This document shows, one piece after another, positions 1 to 5,115 of a stretch of DNA of 5,115 nt (the stretch's first letter is position 1; each line of letters begins with the position of its first letter). The stretch comes from Sulfurospirillum sp. UBA1314 (GTDB taxonomy: Bacteria > Campylobacterota > Campylobacteria > Campylobacterales > Sulfurospirillaceae). The translations under genes and the position numbers were made by a program. The notes under the pieces were generated by a model that worked only from the letters and a program-made list of their open reading frames with translations, searched no databases and had not been told where the DNA came from. The DNA lies in contig DBTO01000196.1 in assembly GCA_002307095.1 (NCBI GenBank), forward strand, positions 1 through 5,115, in the 5' to 3' direction.

Positions 1-167
1 TACATTATGAGTTGAAATTTATTGGACGCACACTTGATCCTGAGCCTTTTGTTCATTGGAAAGGGTCGAATTTTGCGGAAATCTTTAAAAAGGAGAAGAG
101 AGTCACATGGGAATCTTTAATAAAGCTGATCAATGCGCAATACCCGCTTCCGAAACAACCATCATAG
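1..167 (+). CDS. M23-family peptidoglycan endopeptidase, C-terminal fragment (Csd1-like)
   Basis: This is the 3' end of a gene that starts before the window. It reads from base 3 and gives 54 residues before a TAG at 165-167. The first codons read His-Tyr-Glu, and the two bases before them (TA) fit the end of a Leu codon, so the edge falls inside a His-Leu-His-Tyr-Glu motif. In M23 (LytM/peptidase_M23) metallopeptidases the second His of that HxH motif is a zinc ligand. The following stretch (FIGRTLDPEPFVHW, then a Lys/Glu-rich tail with TWESL) resembles the tails of epsilonproteobacterial M23 shape peptidases. In H. pylori the matching gene next to the bactofilin ccmA is csd1, a DD-endopeptidase family member that trims peptidoglycan crosslinks in the periplasm to give helical shape. 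The 3' end overlaps the bactofilin gene by 61 nt in another frame. Family assignment rests on a short tail plus gene order; which Csd paralogue it is cannot be settled here. Confidence 0.8.
   Translation, partial: HYELKFIGRTLDPEPFVHWKGSNFAEIFKKEKRVTWESLIKLINAQYPLPKQPS
91..106 (+). promoter_or_regulatory. Ribosome binding site for the bactofilin gene, inside the upstream peptidase gene
   Basis: An AGGAG Shine-Dalgarno core at 91-95 lies 11 nt before the ATG at 107. It is embedded in the coding sequence of the upstream peptidase. It supports the ATG at 107 as the start and so the 61-nt gene overlap. Confidence 0.7.
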
Positions 168-499
168 CCAGTGGAGCCAAAATTGAGGGCATTTTTAACT
201 GCCAAACACGTTTACATGTAGACGGTGAGATCATCGGAAAAGTGCTCTCGGACAGCATTGTCACCATTGGGAAACAAGGACGCATTAGCGGTGAGATTAA
301 TGCAAGTCGTTTGATTATCAATGGTCTTTTTGAAGGCAATGCCAATTGCGACAATGTTGAAGTACTCGCAGGCGGTAAGTTTTTAGGAAAAGTGATCTCT
401 AAAGAGCTTGTGATTGAAGCCAAAGCGATCTTTGAAGGTGAAAGCAAAATTAAAACAGAAAGTGTTCAAGCACCTTCGTATGAAGAACAAAGGGATTGA
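107..499 (+). CDS. ccmA: Bactofilin (polymer-forming cytoskeletal protein), CcmA-like
   Basis: This 130-residue protein has the bactofilin fold signature: short repeating beta-strand units rich in Gly, Ile and Val (for example LHVDGEIIGKV at 36-46, GRISGEINASRLIINGLFEGN at about 58-78, GGKFLGKVISKELVIEAKAIFEGE at about 89-112). These would form a right-handed beta-helix over roughly residues 17-113, with a short polar N-terminus and a charged C-terminal tail. Bactofilins polymerise without nucleotide into filaments on the inner face of the membrane. In H. pylori, CcmA (a similar size) acts with Csd peptidases to set cell curvature. The N-terminus (MGIFNKA) resembles the short membrane-targeting sequence seen in some bactofilins; that is an inference. 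The ATG has a good Shine-Dalgarno and the protein starts like its relatives, so the overlap with the peptidase is probably real. The peptidase neighbour supports a joint shape role. Codon 36-38 carries one of the four TTTACATGTA words. Confidence 0.93.
   Translation: MGIFNKADQCAIPASETTIIASGAKIEGIFNCQTRLHVDGEIIGKVLSDSIVTIGKQGRISGEINASRLIINGLFEGNANCDNVEVLAGGKFLGKVISKELVIEAKAIFEGESKIKTESVQAPSYEEQRD
211..220. repeat. TTTACATGTA word, copy 1 (in the bactofilin gene)
   Basis: This is one of four copies of the 10-mer TTTACATGTA. The palindromic part here is TACATGTA, flanked by G on the right, so it is the least extended copy. It encodes Leu36-His37-Val38 of the bactofilin, in the same codon phase as the other three copies. 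Confidence 0.7.
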
Positions 500-502
500 T
501 TG
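489..502 (+). promoter_or_regulatory. Shine-Dalgarno and TTG start junction for mfd
   Basis: A purine-rich AAAGGGA at 489-495 precedes a TGA stop (497-499) and a directly adjoining TTG (500-502). Both genes are in the same frame. The next in-frame Met in mfd is residue 51, which would remove part of the UvrB-like domain, so the TTG is preferred. The close spacing, about 4 nt from the purine run, suggests that ribosomes ending the bactofilin restart here. Confidence 0.6.
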
Positions 503-3469
503 TTACAAGCTGCGTGTTATGAATTTTTACAGACCAAAAATGACCTCCAACTTTTAGGTGTTAAAGGCGAAAAAGAGGCTTTTTTAGCCTCTGAAGTCGC
601 TCTGCTTTTAGGTAAAAAAAGCTATGTCTTACCTGATCTTAGAGCCAATATGGGCGATGATCTGCTCTCGTTTCATGAAGAAATGGTGGAGCTTTTACGT
701 TCATTGCATGCTTTTTATCAAGATCACTCCACCAAAAAGATCTTAATTGCGCCTCTTCGCACCCTTTTAACACCGCTTCCCAAAGCCGAACTCTTTAGCA
801 CTTTTTCGTTAGAATTTGGGATGCGTCTGCCTCTGGAGCGCTTTCGCGAGCAGATGTTTTACTGGGGTTATCTCGCGGTCGATGTGGTACAAGGCAAAGG
901 TGAAATCTCCATTCGGGGAGACATCATCGATGTTTTTCCACCCGATAGTGAAAAAGCACTGCGTCTGAGTCTGTTTGATGATGAAGTAGAGAGCATTCGT
1001 TTTTTTGACTGTGAAAGCCAAAAAAGTGAGAAAGAGGAGCTGGAGAGCTACACTCTTTTTCCTGCCCTTTTTGCACTCGATGAAGAGCGTCATACGCTCA
1101 TGCAAAGGCGCATTGATTCCTTAAAAAGTGATAGCTTCACCAAAGACATTCACTCTCTTGGACTGTGGGTTTTGGGCGAGAGTGGGGCGGTTTATACCGA
1201 AAGTTTTAAAACCTATTTGAGTGAAGATGCGCTCCTAGAGCTTAATGAAATCGCTCTGTTTGATGAAGAAGGGGCACGAAAACTTCAAAACCTTCCTTGC
1301 ATCCCTGAGGCAAAACATTATCGCGAAATTGCCCCCACTAACATCAAAACATTCTTAGAACTGCATCAAACCAAAAAGATTACGATTCTGGCACGAAACG
1401 AAGTTTTGCTTCGTATGGTGGATGTAGATTCTTTACATGTAAAATGGGTTCAGAGTGATCGCATCGTTAACATTATGAATGCCGAAGAGATCATTCTCTC
1501 TCTCAATAAACCTACGACAAAAATCAAACGTAAACGCACCAATATCGTCCTTGATGAGCTGAAAAATGGCGACTACGTCGTGCATGAAAACTACGGTATT
1601 GGTATTTTCAAAGGCTTGACCCAAGCGACCGTTTTGGGTGCTACCAAAGATTTTGTTTTGATCGAATATTTGGGGGATGACAAGCTTTTACTGCCCGTTG
1701 AGAATTTACATGTAATAGACCGTTACATCGGCGAAAGTGGTGGTTTGGTCAGTGTGGATCGTCTTGGAAAAGGGAGTTTCCAAAAACTCAAAGCCAAAAC
1801 CAAAGAGCGACTGTTAGAGATCGCCAGTGAAATCATCGCTATTGCCGCTAAGCGTGAGATGGTGGATGGTCTTAGCATCGCCATGGAAGAGGGCGAGATG
1901 GTACAGTTTGAAGCCGACGCGGGCTTTGCCTACACTGAAGATCAAAAGAGAGTCATTGGCGAAATTTTAAGCGATTTTAAAAGCGGTAAAATGATGGATC
2001 GACTCCTCAGTGGTGATGTTGGTTTTGGTAAAACCGAAGTGGCGATGAATGCTATTTTTGCTACCATTCGCAATGGCTTTCAAGCACTGTTAATCGCGCC
2101 AACCACACTTTTATGTTCCCAACATTTTAAAAGCCTCTCAGCGCGTTTTGCCAAGTACAACATCAAAGTAGCGCAACTCGATCGCTTTACGACCGCAGCG
2201 CAAAAGCAGGTCATTTTAAAAGAGCTCAAAAGCGGTGCGTTGCAAGTGTGTGTGGGAACGCATTCTCTCTTTGAAGTCGAACTGCTCAATCCTGCGCTTG
2301 TCGTGGTCGATGAAGAGCATAAATTTGGCGTCAAACAAAAAGAGAAGCTCAAAAACTTCCGTGAAAACGTGCATATCCTCTCCATGAGTGCCACGCCCAT
2401 TCCGAGGAGTCTCAATATGGCACTGAGCTCCATCAAGCAGTATTCCCAACTTCTTACCCCTCCCAACGATAGAGAAGATGTGCGCACCTTTGTGAAAGAG
2501 TACGATGCCAAAGTCATCAAGGAGGCGATTATTCGTGAGATGAGGCGCGGAGGTCAGGTCTTTTTTGTTCACAATCGCATCGCTACCATCGAAGCTAAAC
2601 GTAAAGAGTTACTTTCCATGATGCCAAATCTTCGCATCTTAACGCTTCACTCCGAAATCAGCGCAACGGTAACTGAAAAAGAGATGTTGCATTTTGAAGA
2701 GAAAGCGTATGATGTGCTTCTAAGTACGTCCATCATCGAATCAGGCATTCATATCCCGAATGTTAACACCATCATCATCGATTCAGCCGATCACTTTGGT
2801 ATGGCGGATCTTCACCAACTTCGAGGGCGTGTAGGACGAAGCAAACGTCAAGGATTCTGCTACTTCTTGGTCAAAGATAAAGAAGAGCTCTCAGAGTCGG
2901 CTAAAAAACGCCTCATTGCCCTTGAATCTAATTCGTATCTGGGCAGTGGCTCCATCCTTGCGTACCATGACCTTGAGATCAGAGGTGGCGGTAATTTAGT
3001 GGGTGAAGCGCAAAGTGGGCATCTTAAAAACATTGGCTACTCTTTGTATCTGCGCATGCTTGAAGATGCGATCAACGCTTTGATGGGTAAAACACCGATT
3101 GCTTCGCGCGAAGTGGATATTAAGCTTTCAATCAGTGCGTTTATCAGTGACAGTTACATTCCTGAAGATCGTGTTCGTTTAGAGCTTTACAGACGTCTGA
3201 GCAAGTGTGGAAGTATTCATGATGTGCTAGAAATCGAAGAAGAGATGGTGGATCGTTTTGGTAAGCTCGACGTTCCAACCAAGCAGTTCTTGCAACTGAT
3301 TGAGATCAAGATTTTGGCAACAGCTCAGAATATCGTGCTCGTTTCCAATTACGCTCAAAATATCACGATCAAATACGAAGATGAGAAAAAAATTACCCTG
3401 CAATCACGCAGTCGTGACGATGACGATATTATCGCAACCGTGCTGGCCCAGCTAAGGGGTAAAGCATGA
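500..3469 (+). CDS. mfd: Transcription-repair coupling factor Mfd (DNA translocase)
   Basis: This 989-residue cytoplasmic ATPase pushes stalled RNA polymerase off DNA and recruits UvrA to start nucleotide excision repair. Residues 1 to about 200 are the UvrB-like region, including the ISIRGDIIDVFPP segment (136-148), followed by D3. The RNA polymerase-interacting domain is at about 350-411 (GDYVVHENYGIGIF ... LLLPVENLHVIDRYIG). The RecG-like motor follows: Walker A GDVGFGKT (505-512, Lys511), DEEH box (604-607), SATPIPR (630-636), motif V ESGIHIPN (747-754) and motif VI QLRGRVGR (773-780). The translocation motif region HDLEIRGGGNLVGE is at 823-836. The C-terminal UvrA-masking D7 domain runs from about 870 to the end. 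E. coli Mfd is about 1148 residues; the shorter form is usual in Campylobacterota. The TTG start directly abuts the bactofilin stop. Its 3' end overlaps the next ATG as ATGA. Motif V has His where many Mfd proteins have Asp. The gene is intact. Confidence 0.98.
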   Translation: MLQAACYEFLQTKNDLQLLGVKGEKEAFLASEVALLLGKKSYVLPDLRANMGDDLLSFHEEMVELLRSLHAFYQDHSTKKILIAPLRTLLTPLPKAELFSTFSLEFGMRLPLERFREQMFYWGYLAVDVVQGKGEISIRGDIIDVFPPDSEKALRLSLFDDEVESIRFFDCESQKSEKEELESYTLFPALFALDEERHTLMQRRIDSLKSDSFTKDIHSLGLWVLGESGAVYTESFKTYLSEDALLELNEIALFDEEGARKLQNLPCIPEAKHYREIAPTNIKTFLELHQTKKITILARNEVLLRMVDVDSLHVKWVQSDRIVNIMNAEEIILSLNKPTTKIKRKRTNIVLDELKNGDYVVHENYGIGIFKGLTQATVLGATKDFVLIEYLGDDKLLLPVENLHVIDRYIGESGGLVSVDRLGKGSFQKLKAKTKERLLEIASEIIAIAAKREMVDGLSIAMEEGEMVQFEADAGFAYTEDQKRVIGEILSDFKSGKMMDRLLSGDVGFGKTEVAMNAIFATIRNGFQALLIAPTTLLCSQHFKSLSARFAKYNIKVAQLDRFTTAAQKQVILKELKSGALQVCVGTHSLFEVELLNPALVVVDEEHKFGVKQKEKLKNFRENVHILSMSATPIPRSLNMALSSIKQYSQLLTPPNDREDVRTFVKEYDAKVIKEAIIREMRRGGQVFFVHNRIATIEAKRKELLSMMPNLRILTLHSEISATVTEKEMLHFEEKAYDVLLSTSIIESGIHIPNVNTIIIDSADHFGMADLHQLRGRVGRSKRQGFCYFLVKDKEELSESAKKRLIALESNSYLGSGSILAYHDLEIRGGGNLVGEAQSGHLKNIGYSLYLRMLEDAINALMGKTPIASREVDIKLSISAFISDSYIPEDRVRLELYRRLSKCGSIHDVLEIEEEMVDRFGKLDVPTKQFLQLIEIKILATAQNIVLVSNYAQNITIKYEDEKKITLQSRSRDDDDIIATVLAQLRGKA
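574..592 (+). repeat. Small perfect hairpin early in mfd
   Basis: A 7-bp inverted repeat (AGAGGCT / AGCCTCT) encloses a five-T loop, about 75 nt after the mfd start. No U-tract follows, so it is not a classical terminator. It could slow early elongation or be chance; the codons give an unremarkable KEAFLASE stretch. Confidence 0.35.
1432..1443. repeat. TTTACATGTAAA palindrome, copy 2 (in mfd)
   Basis: This is a perfect 12-bp palindrome encoding Leu312-His313-Val314 of Mfd. It contains the shared 10-mer TTTACATGTA in the same codon phase as the other copies. It lies in the poorly conserved linker before the RNA polymerase-interacting domain, where protein constraint on this tripeptide should be weak. 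Confidence 0.75.
1705..1714. repeat. TTTACATGTA word, copy 3 (in mfd)
   Basis: The shared 10-mer again, with the 10-bp palindrome TTACATGTAA at 1706-1715. It encodes Leu403-His404-Val405 of Mfd in the RNA polymerase-interacting domain, where the Leu-His pair is conserved in the family. Confidence 0.75.
3454..3465 (+). promoter_or_regulatory. Ribosome binding site for the YmdB-family gene
   Basis: AAGGGG at 3454-3459 lies 6 nt before the ATG at 3466, inside the last codons of mfd. With the ATGA stop/start overlap it supports coupled translation. Confidence 0.7.
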
Positions 3470-4272
3470 AAATAGGCTTTATTGGAGACATTGTAGGCAA
3501 ACCTGGGCGCAGTATGTTGGAGATGTATCTTCGAAAACTTCGCCAAGAGTTTGGGCTTGATCTGGTGATTGCCAATGGTGAAAATGCCAGTCATGGCTTT
3601 GGACTTTGCGCGCAACACGCCAAAGAGCTTTTCTCGTATGGCGCGGATATTCTCACCGGTGGAAATCACTCATGGGATAAAAAAGAGATCATTCCTCTTT
3701 TCGAGGTAATGCCTATTCTTCGACCTCTTAACTACCCAGAGGGAGTGCCTGGACGAGGCGTGAGTGTTTTACATGTAAACGAAAAAAAGGTCGCCATCAT
3801 CAATGTGATGGGACACTATGGCATGCCGATGGTGGAAAATCCTTTCTTGCGTGCCCAAAAAGCCGTTGATGAACTTCGCGCTGAAGGTGTTGAGAACATC
3901 ATCATTGACTTTCATGCGGAAGTGACTTCGGAGAAGCGTGCAATGCACATGCTTTTAAAAGGAAAAGTGAGTGCCCTTTTAGGTACCCACACGCACGTAG
4001 GAACCGACGATCTCCAAATCGTGGATGGAACATGCTATGTGACTGACGTTGGGCTTAGTGGGGCACGTGATGGCGTTATAGGCATGGATAAAGACGCGCC
4101 ACTCAAACGGTTTCTCACAGGACTTCCTGCTTCACTTGAAATTCCTAAAAAATGTAAAAAGATTTTGCAGATGGTCATCATGGAAATTGAAGAGGGCAAA
4201 TGTGTTGAAGCGTTTAAACTGCGTGTGTTTGATGACCAAGAGCGCATCATCGCAAGAGCCGTGCATGAATAG
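3466..4272 (+). CDS. ymdB: YmdB-family metallophosphoesterase (TIGR00282-type phosphodiesterase)
   Basis: This 268-residue protein matches the length of Bacillus subtilis YmdB (about 264), a dinuclear-metal phosphodiesterase that acts on 2',3'-cyclic nucleotides and affects biofilm and sporulation choices. All expected metal-ligand motifs are visible: GDIVGKPGR with Asp8, NGEN with Glu39 and Asn40, GGNHSWD with Asn67 and His68, DFHAEVTSEK with His150, and GTHTHVGT with His175 and His177. The spacing agrees with the B. subtilis protein, so it should be an active cytoplasmic enzyme. No signal peptide or membrane segment is seen. The ATG overlaps the mfd stop by 4 nt and has its own Shine-Dalgarno. 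The natural substrate and role in Campylobacterota are not established to my knowledge; a link to repair or shape would be inference from gene order only. One TTTACATGTAAA palindrome lies at codons 102-104. Confidence 0.95.
   Translation: MKIGFIGDIVGKPGRSMLEMYLRKLRQEFGLDLVIANGENASHGFGLCAQHAKELFSYGADILTGGNHSWDKKEIIPLFEVMPILRPLNYPEGVPGRGVSVLHVNEKKVAIINVMGHYGMPMVENPFLRAQKAVDELRAEGVENIIIDFHAEVTSEKRAMHMLLKGKVSALLGTHTHVGTDDLQIVDGTCYVTDVGLSGARDGVIGMDKDAPLKRFLTGLPASLEIPKKCKKILQMVIMEIEEGKCVEAFKLRVFDDQERIIARAVHE
3768..3779. repeat. TTTACATGTAAA palindrome, copy 4 (in the YmdB-family gene)
   Basis: This is a perfect 12-bp palindrome identical to copy 2. It encodes Leu102-His103-Val104, in the same codon phase as the other three copies. 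Confidence 0.75.
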
Positions 4273-4927
4273 TTTTGATCTTTTAGAAGCTCTTAAAACC
4301 CAAGGCTATCTTAAAACCACGCGCGATCCTTTGTGGTGGCCGCGCTCTGGCACCTTTTGGGTTGTGATAGGTGCCATCTTAACGCAGCAAACCAAATGGG
4401 AAAAAGTTGAAGAGAGTATGGTGCATTTGGAAAGCGCAGGTGTTGATAGCTTAGATAAGCTTGCGACACTTGATCTTGACGTGCTTGCAATGTGCATTAA
4501 ACCCAGTGGTTTTTACAACACCAAAGCAAAAAATCTGCATCTTTTAGCCAAAGCCATTCTAGAATCCTTTGGTTCTTTTGAGGCTTTTTGCGAAACGGTT
4601 GATCGTGAGTGGTTATTGGCACAAAAAGGGATTGGCGAAGAGAGTGCGGATTCTATTTTATGTTATGCGTGCAAGCAAGAATCTTTGGTAGTGGATGCCT
4701 ATACTGCGCGTTTGCTTGAAGGTTTTGGGTACAGCTTTGAATCGTACAGCGCACTTCAAGAGTGGATGGTAGAAGGGGTTGTGAACCATCAAACCAAAGT
4801 CAATCAACTCTACACTAAAGAAATAACACGTAATGAACTTTTTGCACGATTTCATGGAAAAATTGTGGAGTTTTGTAAGGAAAACAGTCGTGGGAAAGTG
4901 GTGAATGTGGAGCGTTTGGGCCTTTAA
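4265..4927 (+). CDS. magIII: 3-methyladenine DNA glycosylase MagIII (endonuclease III superfamily)
   Basis: This 220-residue helix-hairpin-helix glycosylase should remove alkylated bases such as 3-methyladenine, starting base excision repair. It closely resembles H. pylori MagIII (218 residues): a DPLWWP segment with Trp24, Trp25 and Pro26 in the base pocket, GAILTQQTKW (36-45), PSGFYNTKAK (80-89), the hairpin LLAQKGIGEESADSIL (117-132), VVDAYT with catalytic Asp144, and ARFHGKIVEF (194-203). Lys199 aligns with the carbamylated Lys205 of H. pylori MagIII, and Asp144 with Asp150, at the same offset of six. The four-cysteine iron-sulphur cluster of Nth/MutY is absent, as in MagIII. Position 45 is Trp where H. 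pylori has Phe. The ATG lies inside the YmdB-family gene, an 8-nt overlap (ATGAATAG), with only a weak AAGAG upstream, so coupling is likely. The open frame extends upstream to 4136, but those residues are unlike the family and would overlap ymdB heavily, so I reject them. Confidence 0.94.
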   Translation: MNSFDLLEALKTQGYLKTTRDPLWWPRSGTFWVVIGAILTQQTKWEKVEESMVHLESAGVDSLDKLATLDLDVLAMCIKPSGFYNTKAKNLHLLAKAILESFGSFEAFCETVDREWLLAQKGIGEESADSILCYACKQESLVVDAYTARLLEGFGYSFESYSALQEWMVEGVVNHQTKVNQLYTKEITRNELFARFHGKIVEFCKENSRGKVVNVERLGL

Positions 4928-4935
4928 GCCCAAAC
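4914..4935. terminator. Hairpin between convergent genes, possible weak bidirectional terminator
   Basis: A perfect 8-bp stem (GTTTGGGC / GCCCAAAC) with a 6-nt loop CTTTAA covers the last codons and stop of magIII and most of the gap to the convergent gene. Its position suits a shared terminator. However, no T-run follows the stem directly on either strand; the nearest plus-strand T-run is at about 4961, inside the opposing gene. Intrinsic termination may therefore be weak, or the stem may serve mainly as a 3'-end stabiliser. Confidence 0.5.
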
Positions 4936-4945
4936 AGTAGGTTTC

Positions 4946-5115
4946 TTAAAGGTTATTCTCTTTTTTATACGCAACGATCATTGTGTATGCTTCATCTTTA
5001 AGTTTTAACTTCTCTTTTTTGAGGATATCAAGATCGGCATCACTCAAATGTTCTCTACCTGCATCAACGTCCGCAATTTTTTGGTCAAGTTCATTGTGTT
5101 TTTCAAAAATTTTAG
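4946..5115 (-). CDS. DUF465/YdcH-like small coiled-coil protein, C-terminal part
   Basis: On the minus strand, reading from base 5113 down to a TAA at 4948-4946, there are 55 residues with no start in view, so the N-terminus lies beyond the window. The sequence is charged and helical: FEKHNELDQKIADVD, then REHLSDADLDILKKEKLKLKDE and a tail AYTMIVAYKKENNL. The pattern of a Phe-x-x-His-x-x-Leu-Asp helix, a short turn and a second helix dense in Lys with LKKEKLxLKDE fits the DUF465 (YdcH) family, small cytoplasmic proteins of about 70-80 residues whose function is not known. Only some 15-20 residues are likely missing. The gene converges on magIII with 18 nt between stops, so it belongs to a different transcript. 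No signal peptide or cysteine motif is visible in the part seen. Confidence 0.85.
   Translation of the reverse strand, partial: KIFEKHNELDQKIADVDAGREHLSDADLDILKKEKLKLKDEAYTMIVAYKKENNL

Noticed and set aside
130..447. Minus-strand open frame opposite the bactofilin gene
   Set aside because: It mirrors the bactofilin codons and shows no family resemblance, while the bactofilin repeats are clear on the plus strand.
1398..1414. 6-bp hairpin ACGAAG / CTTCGT with a TTTTG loop in mfd
   Set aside because: It is short, mid-gene and lacks context, so it is consistent with chance.
2080..2520. Long minus-strand open frame opposite the mfd motor domain
   Set aside because: It is a shadow of the strongly coding plus strand: its composition is Ser/Leu/Cys-rich, it has no recognisable domain, and the mfd motifs on the plus strand are complete.
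3102..3113. Perfect 12-bp palindrome CTTCGCGCGAAG in mfd
   Set aside because: It occurs once only, inside ordinary codons, and has no repeat partner in the window.
4136..4264. Upstream extension of the MagIII reading frame to an ATG at 4136
   Set aside because: The 43 extra residues are rich in Lys, Arg and Cys and unlike the family. They would overlap ymdB by 137 nt, and the ATG at 4265 gives the expected MagIII N-terminus.
4556..4565. 10-bp palindrome ATTCTAGAAT in magIII
   Set aside because: It is a single copy within coding sequence, with no operator position or second half-site.
4928..4945. Possible small RNA or promoter in the convergent gap
   Set aside because: The gap is only 18 nt and mostly filled by the hairpin arm. 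No -10 or -35 pattern can fit.

Overview
The window looks like a housekeeping segment of a Campylobacterota (Epsilonproteobacteria) chromosome. A Sulfurospirillum-like genome is my best guess, from protein resemblance and moderate-to-low GC; the genus is an inference. The strongest taxonomic markers are an M23 peptidase - bactofilin - mfd gene order like that of Helicobacter pylori (csd1-ccmA-mfd), a MagIII-type 3-methyladenine DNA glycosylase, and a short Mfd of about 990 residues.

Layout: five plus-strand genes run from base 1 to 4927 with no intergenic space. The 3' end of an M23 peptidase (stop 165-167) overlaps a bactofilin (107-499) by 61 nt. The bactofilin stop codon is followed at once, in the same frame, by a TTG start for mfd (500-3469). 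mfd overlaps a YmdB-family metallophosphoesterase (3466-4272) by 4 nt, and that gene overlaps magIII (4265-4927) by 8 nt. After 18 nt a convergent minus-strand gene begins with its stop codon: a DUF465/YdcH-like small protein (4946-5115), cut by the window edge. A perfect 8-bp hairpin covers the end of magIII and most of the convergent gap.

Functionally the cluster joins two themes. The peptidase and bactofilin form a cell-shape module: periplasmic peptidoglycan trimming plus a cytoplasmic scaffold at the membrane. Mfd and MagIII are DNA-repair proteins: transcription-coupled repair, and base excision of alkylated purines. The YmdB-type phosphodiesterase lies between the two repair genes and its cellular role here is unknown. 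The overlaps imply one transcript with translational coupling. No promoter is visible, so it probably lies upstream of the window.

I found no mobile element, CRISPR array, RNA gene or novel enzyme system. The most unusual signal is a 10-mer, TTTACATGTA (palindromic core TACATGTA), that occurs four times in 5.1 kb. Each copy is inside a conserved gene, in the same codon phase, and spells Leu-His-Val. This looks like selection on the DNA word itself, as in a highly iterated palindrome or a chromosome-wide protein-binding site.
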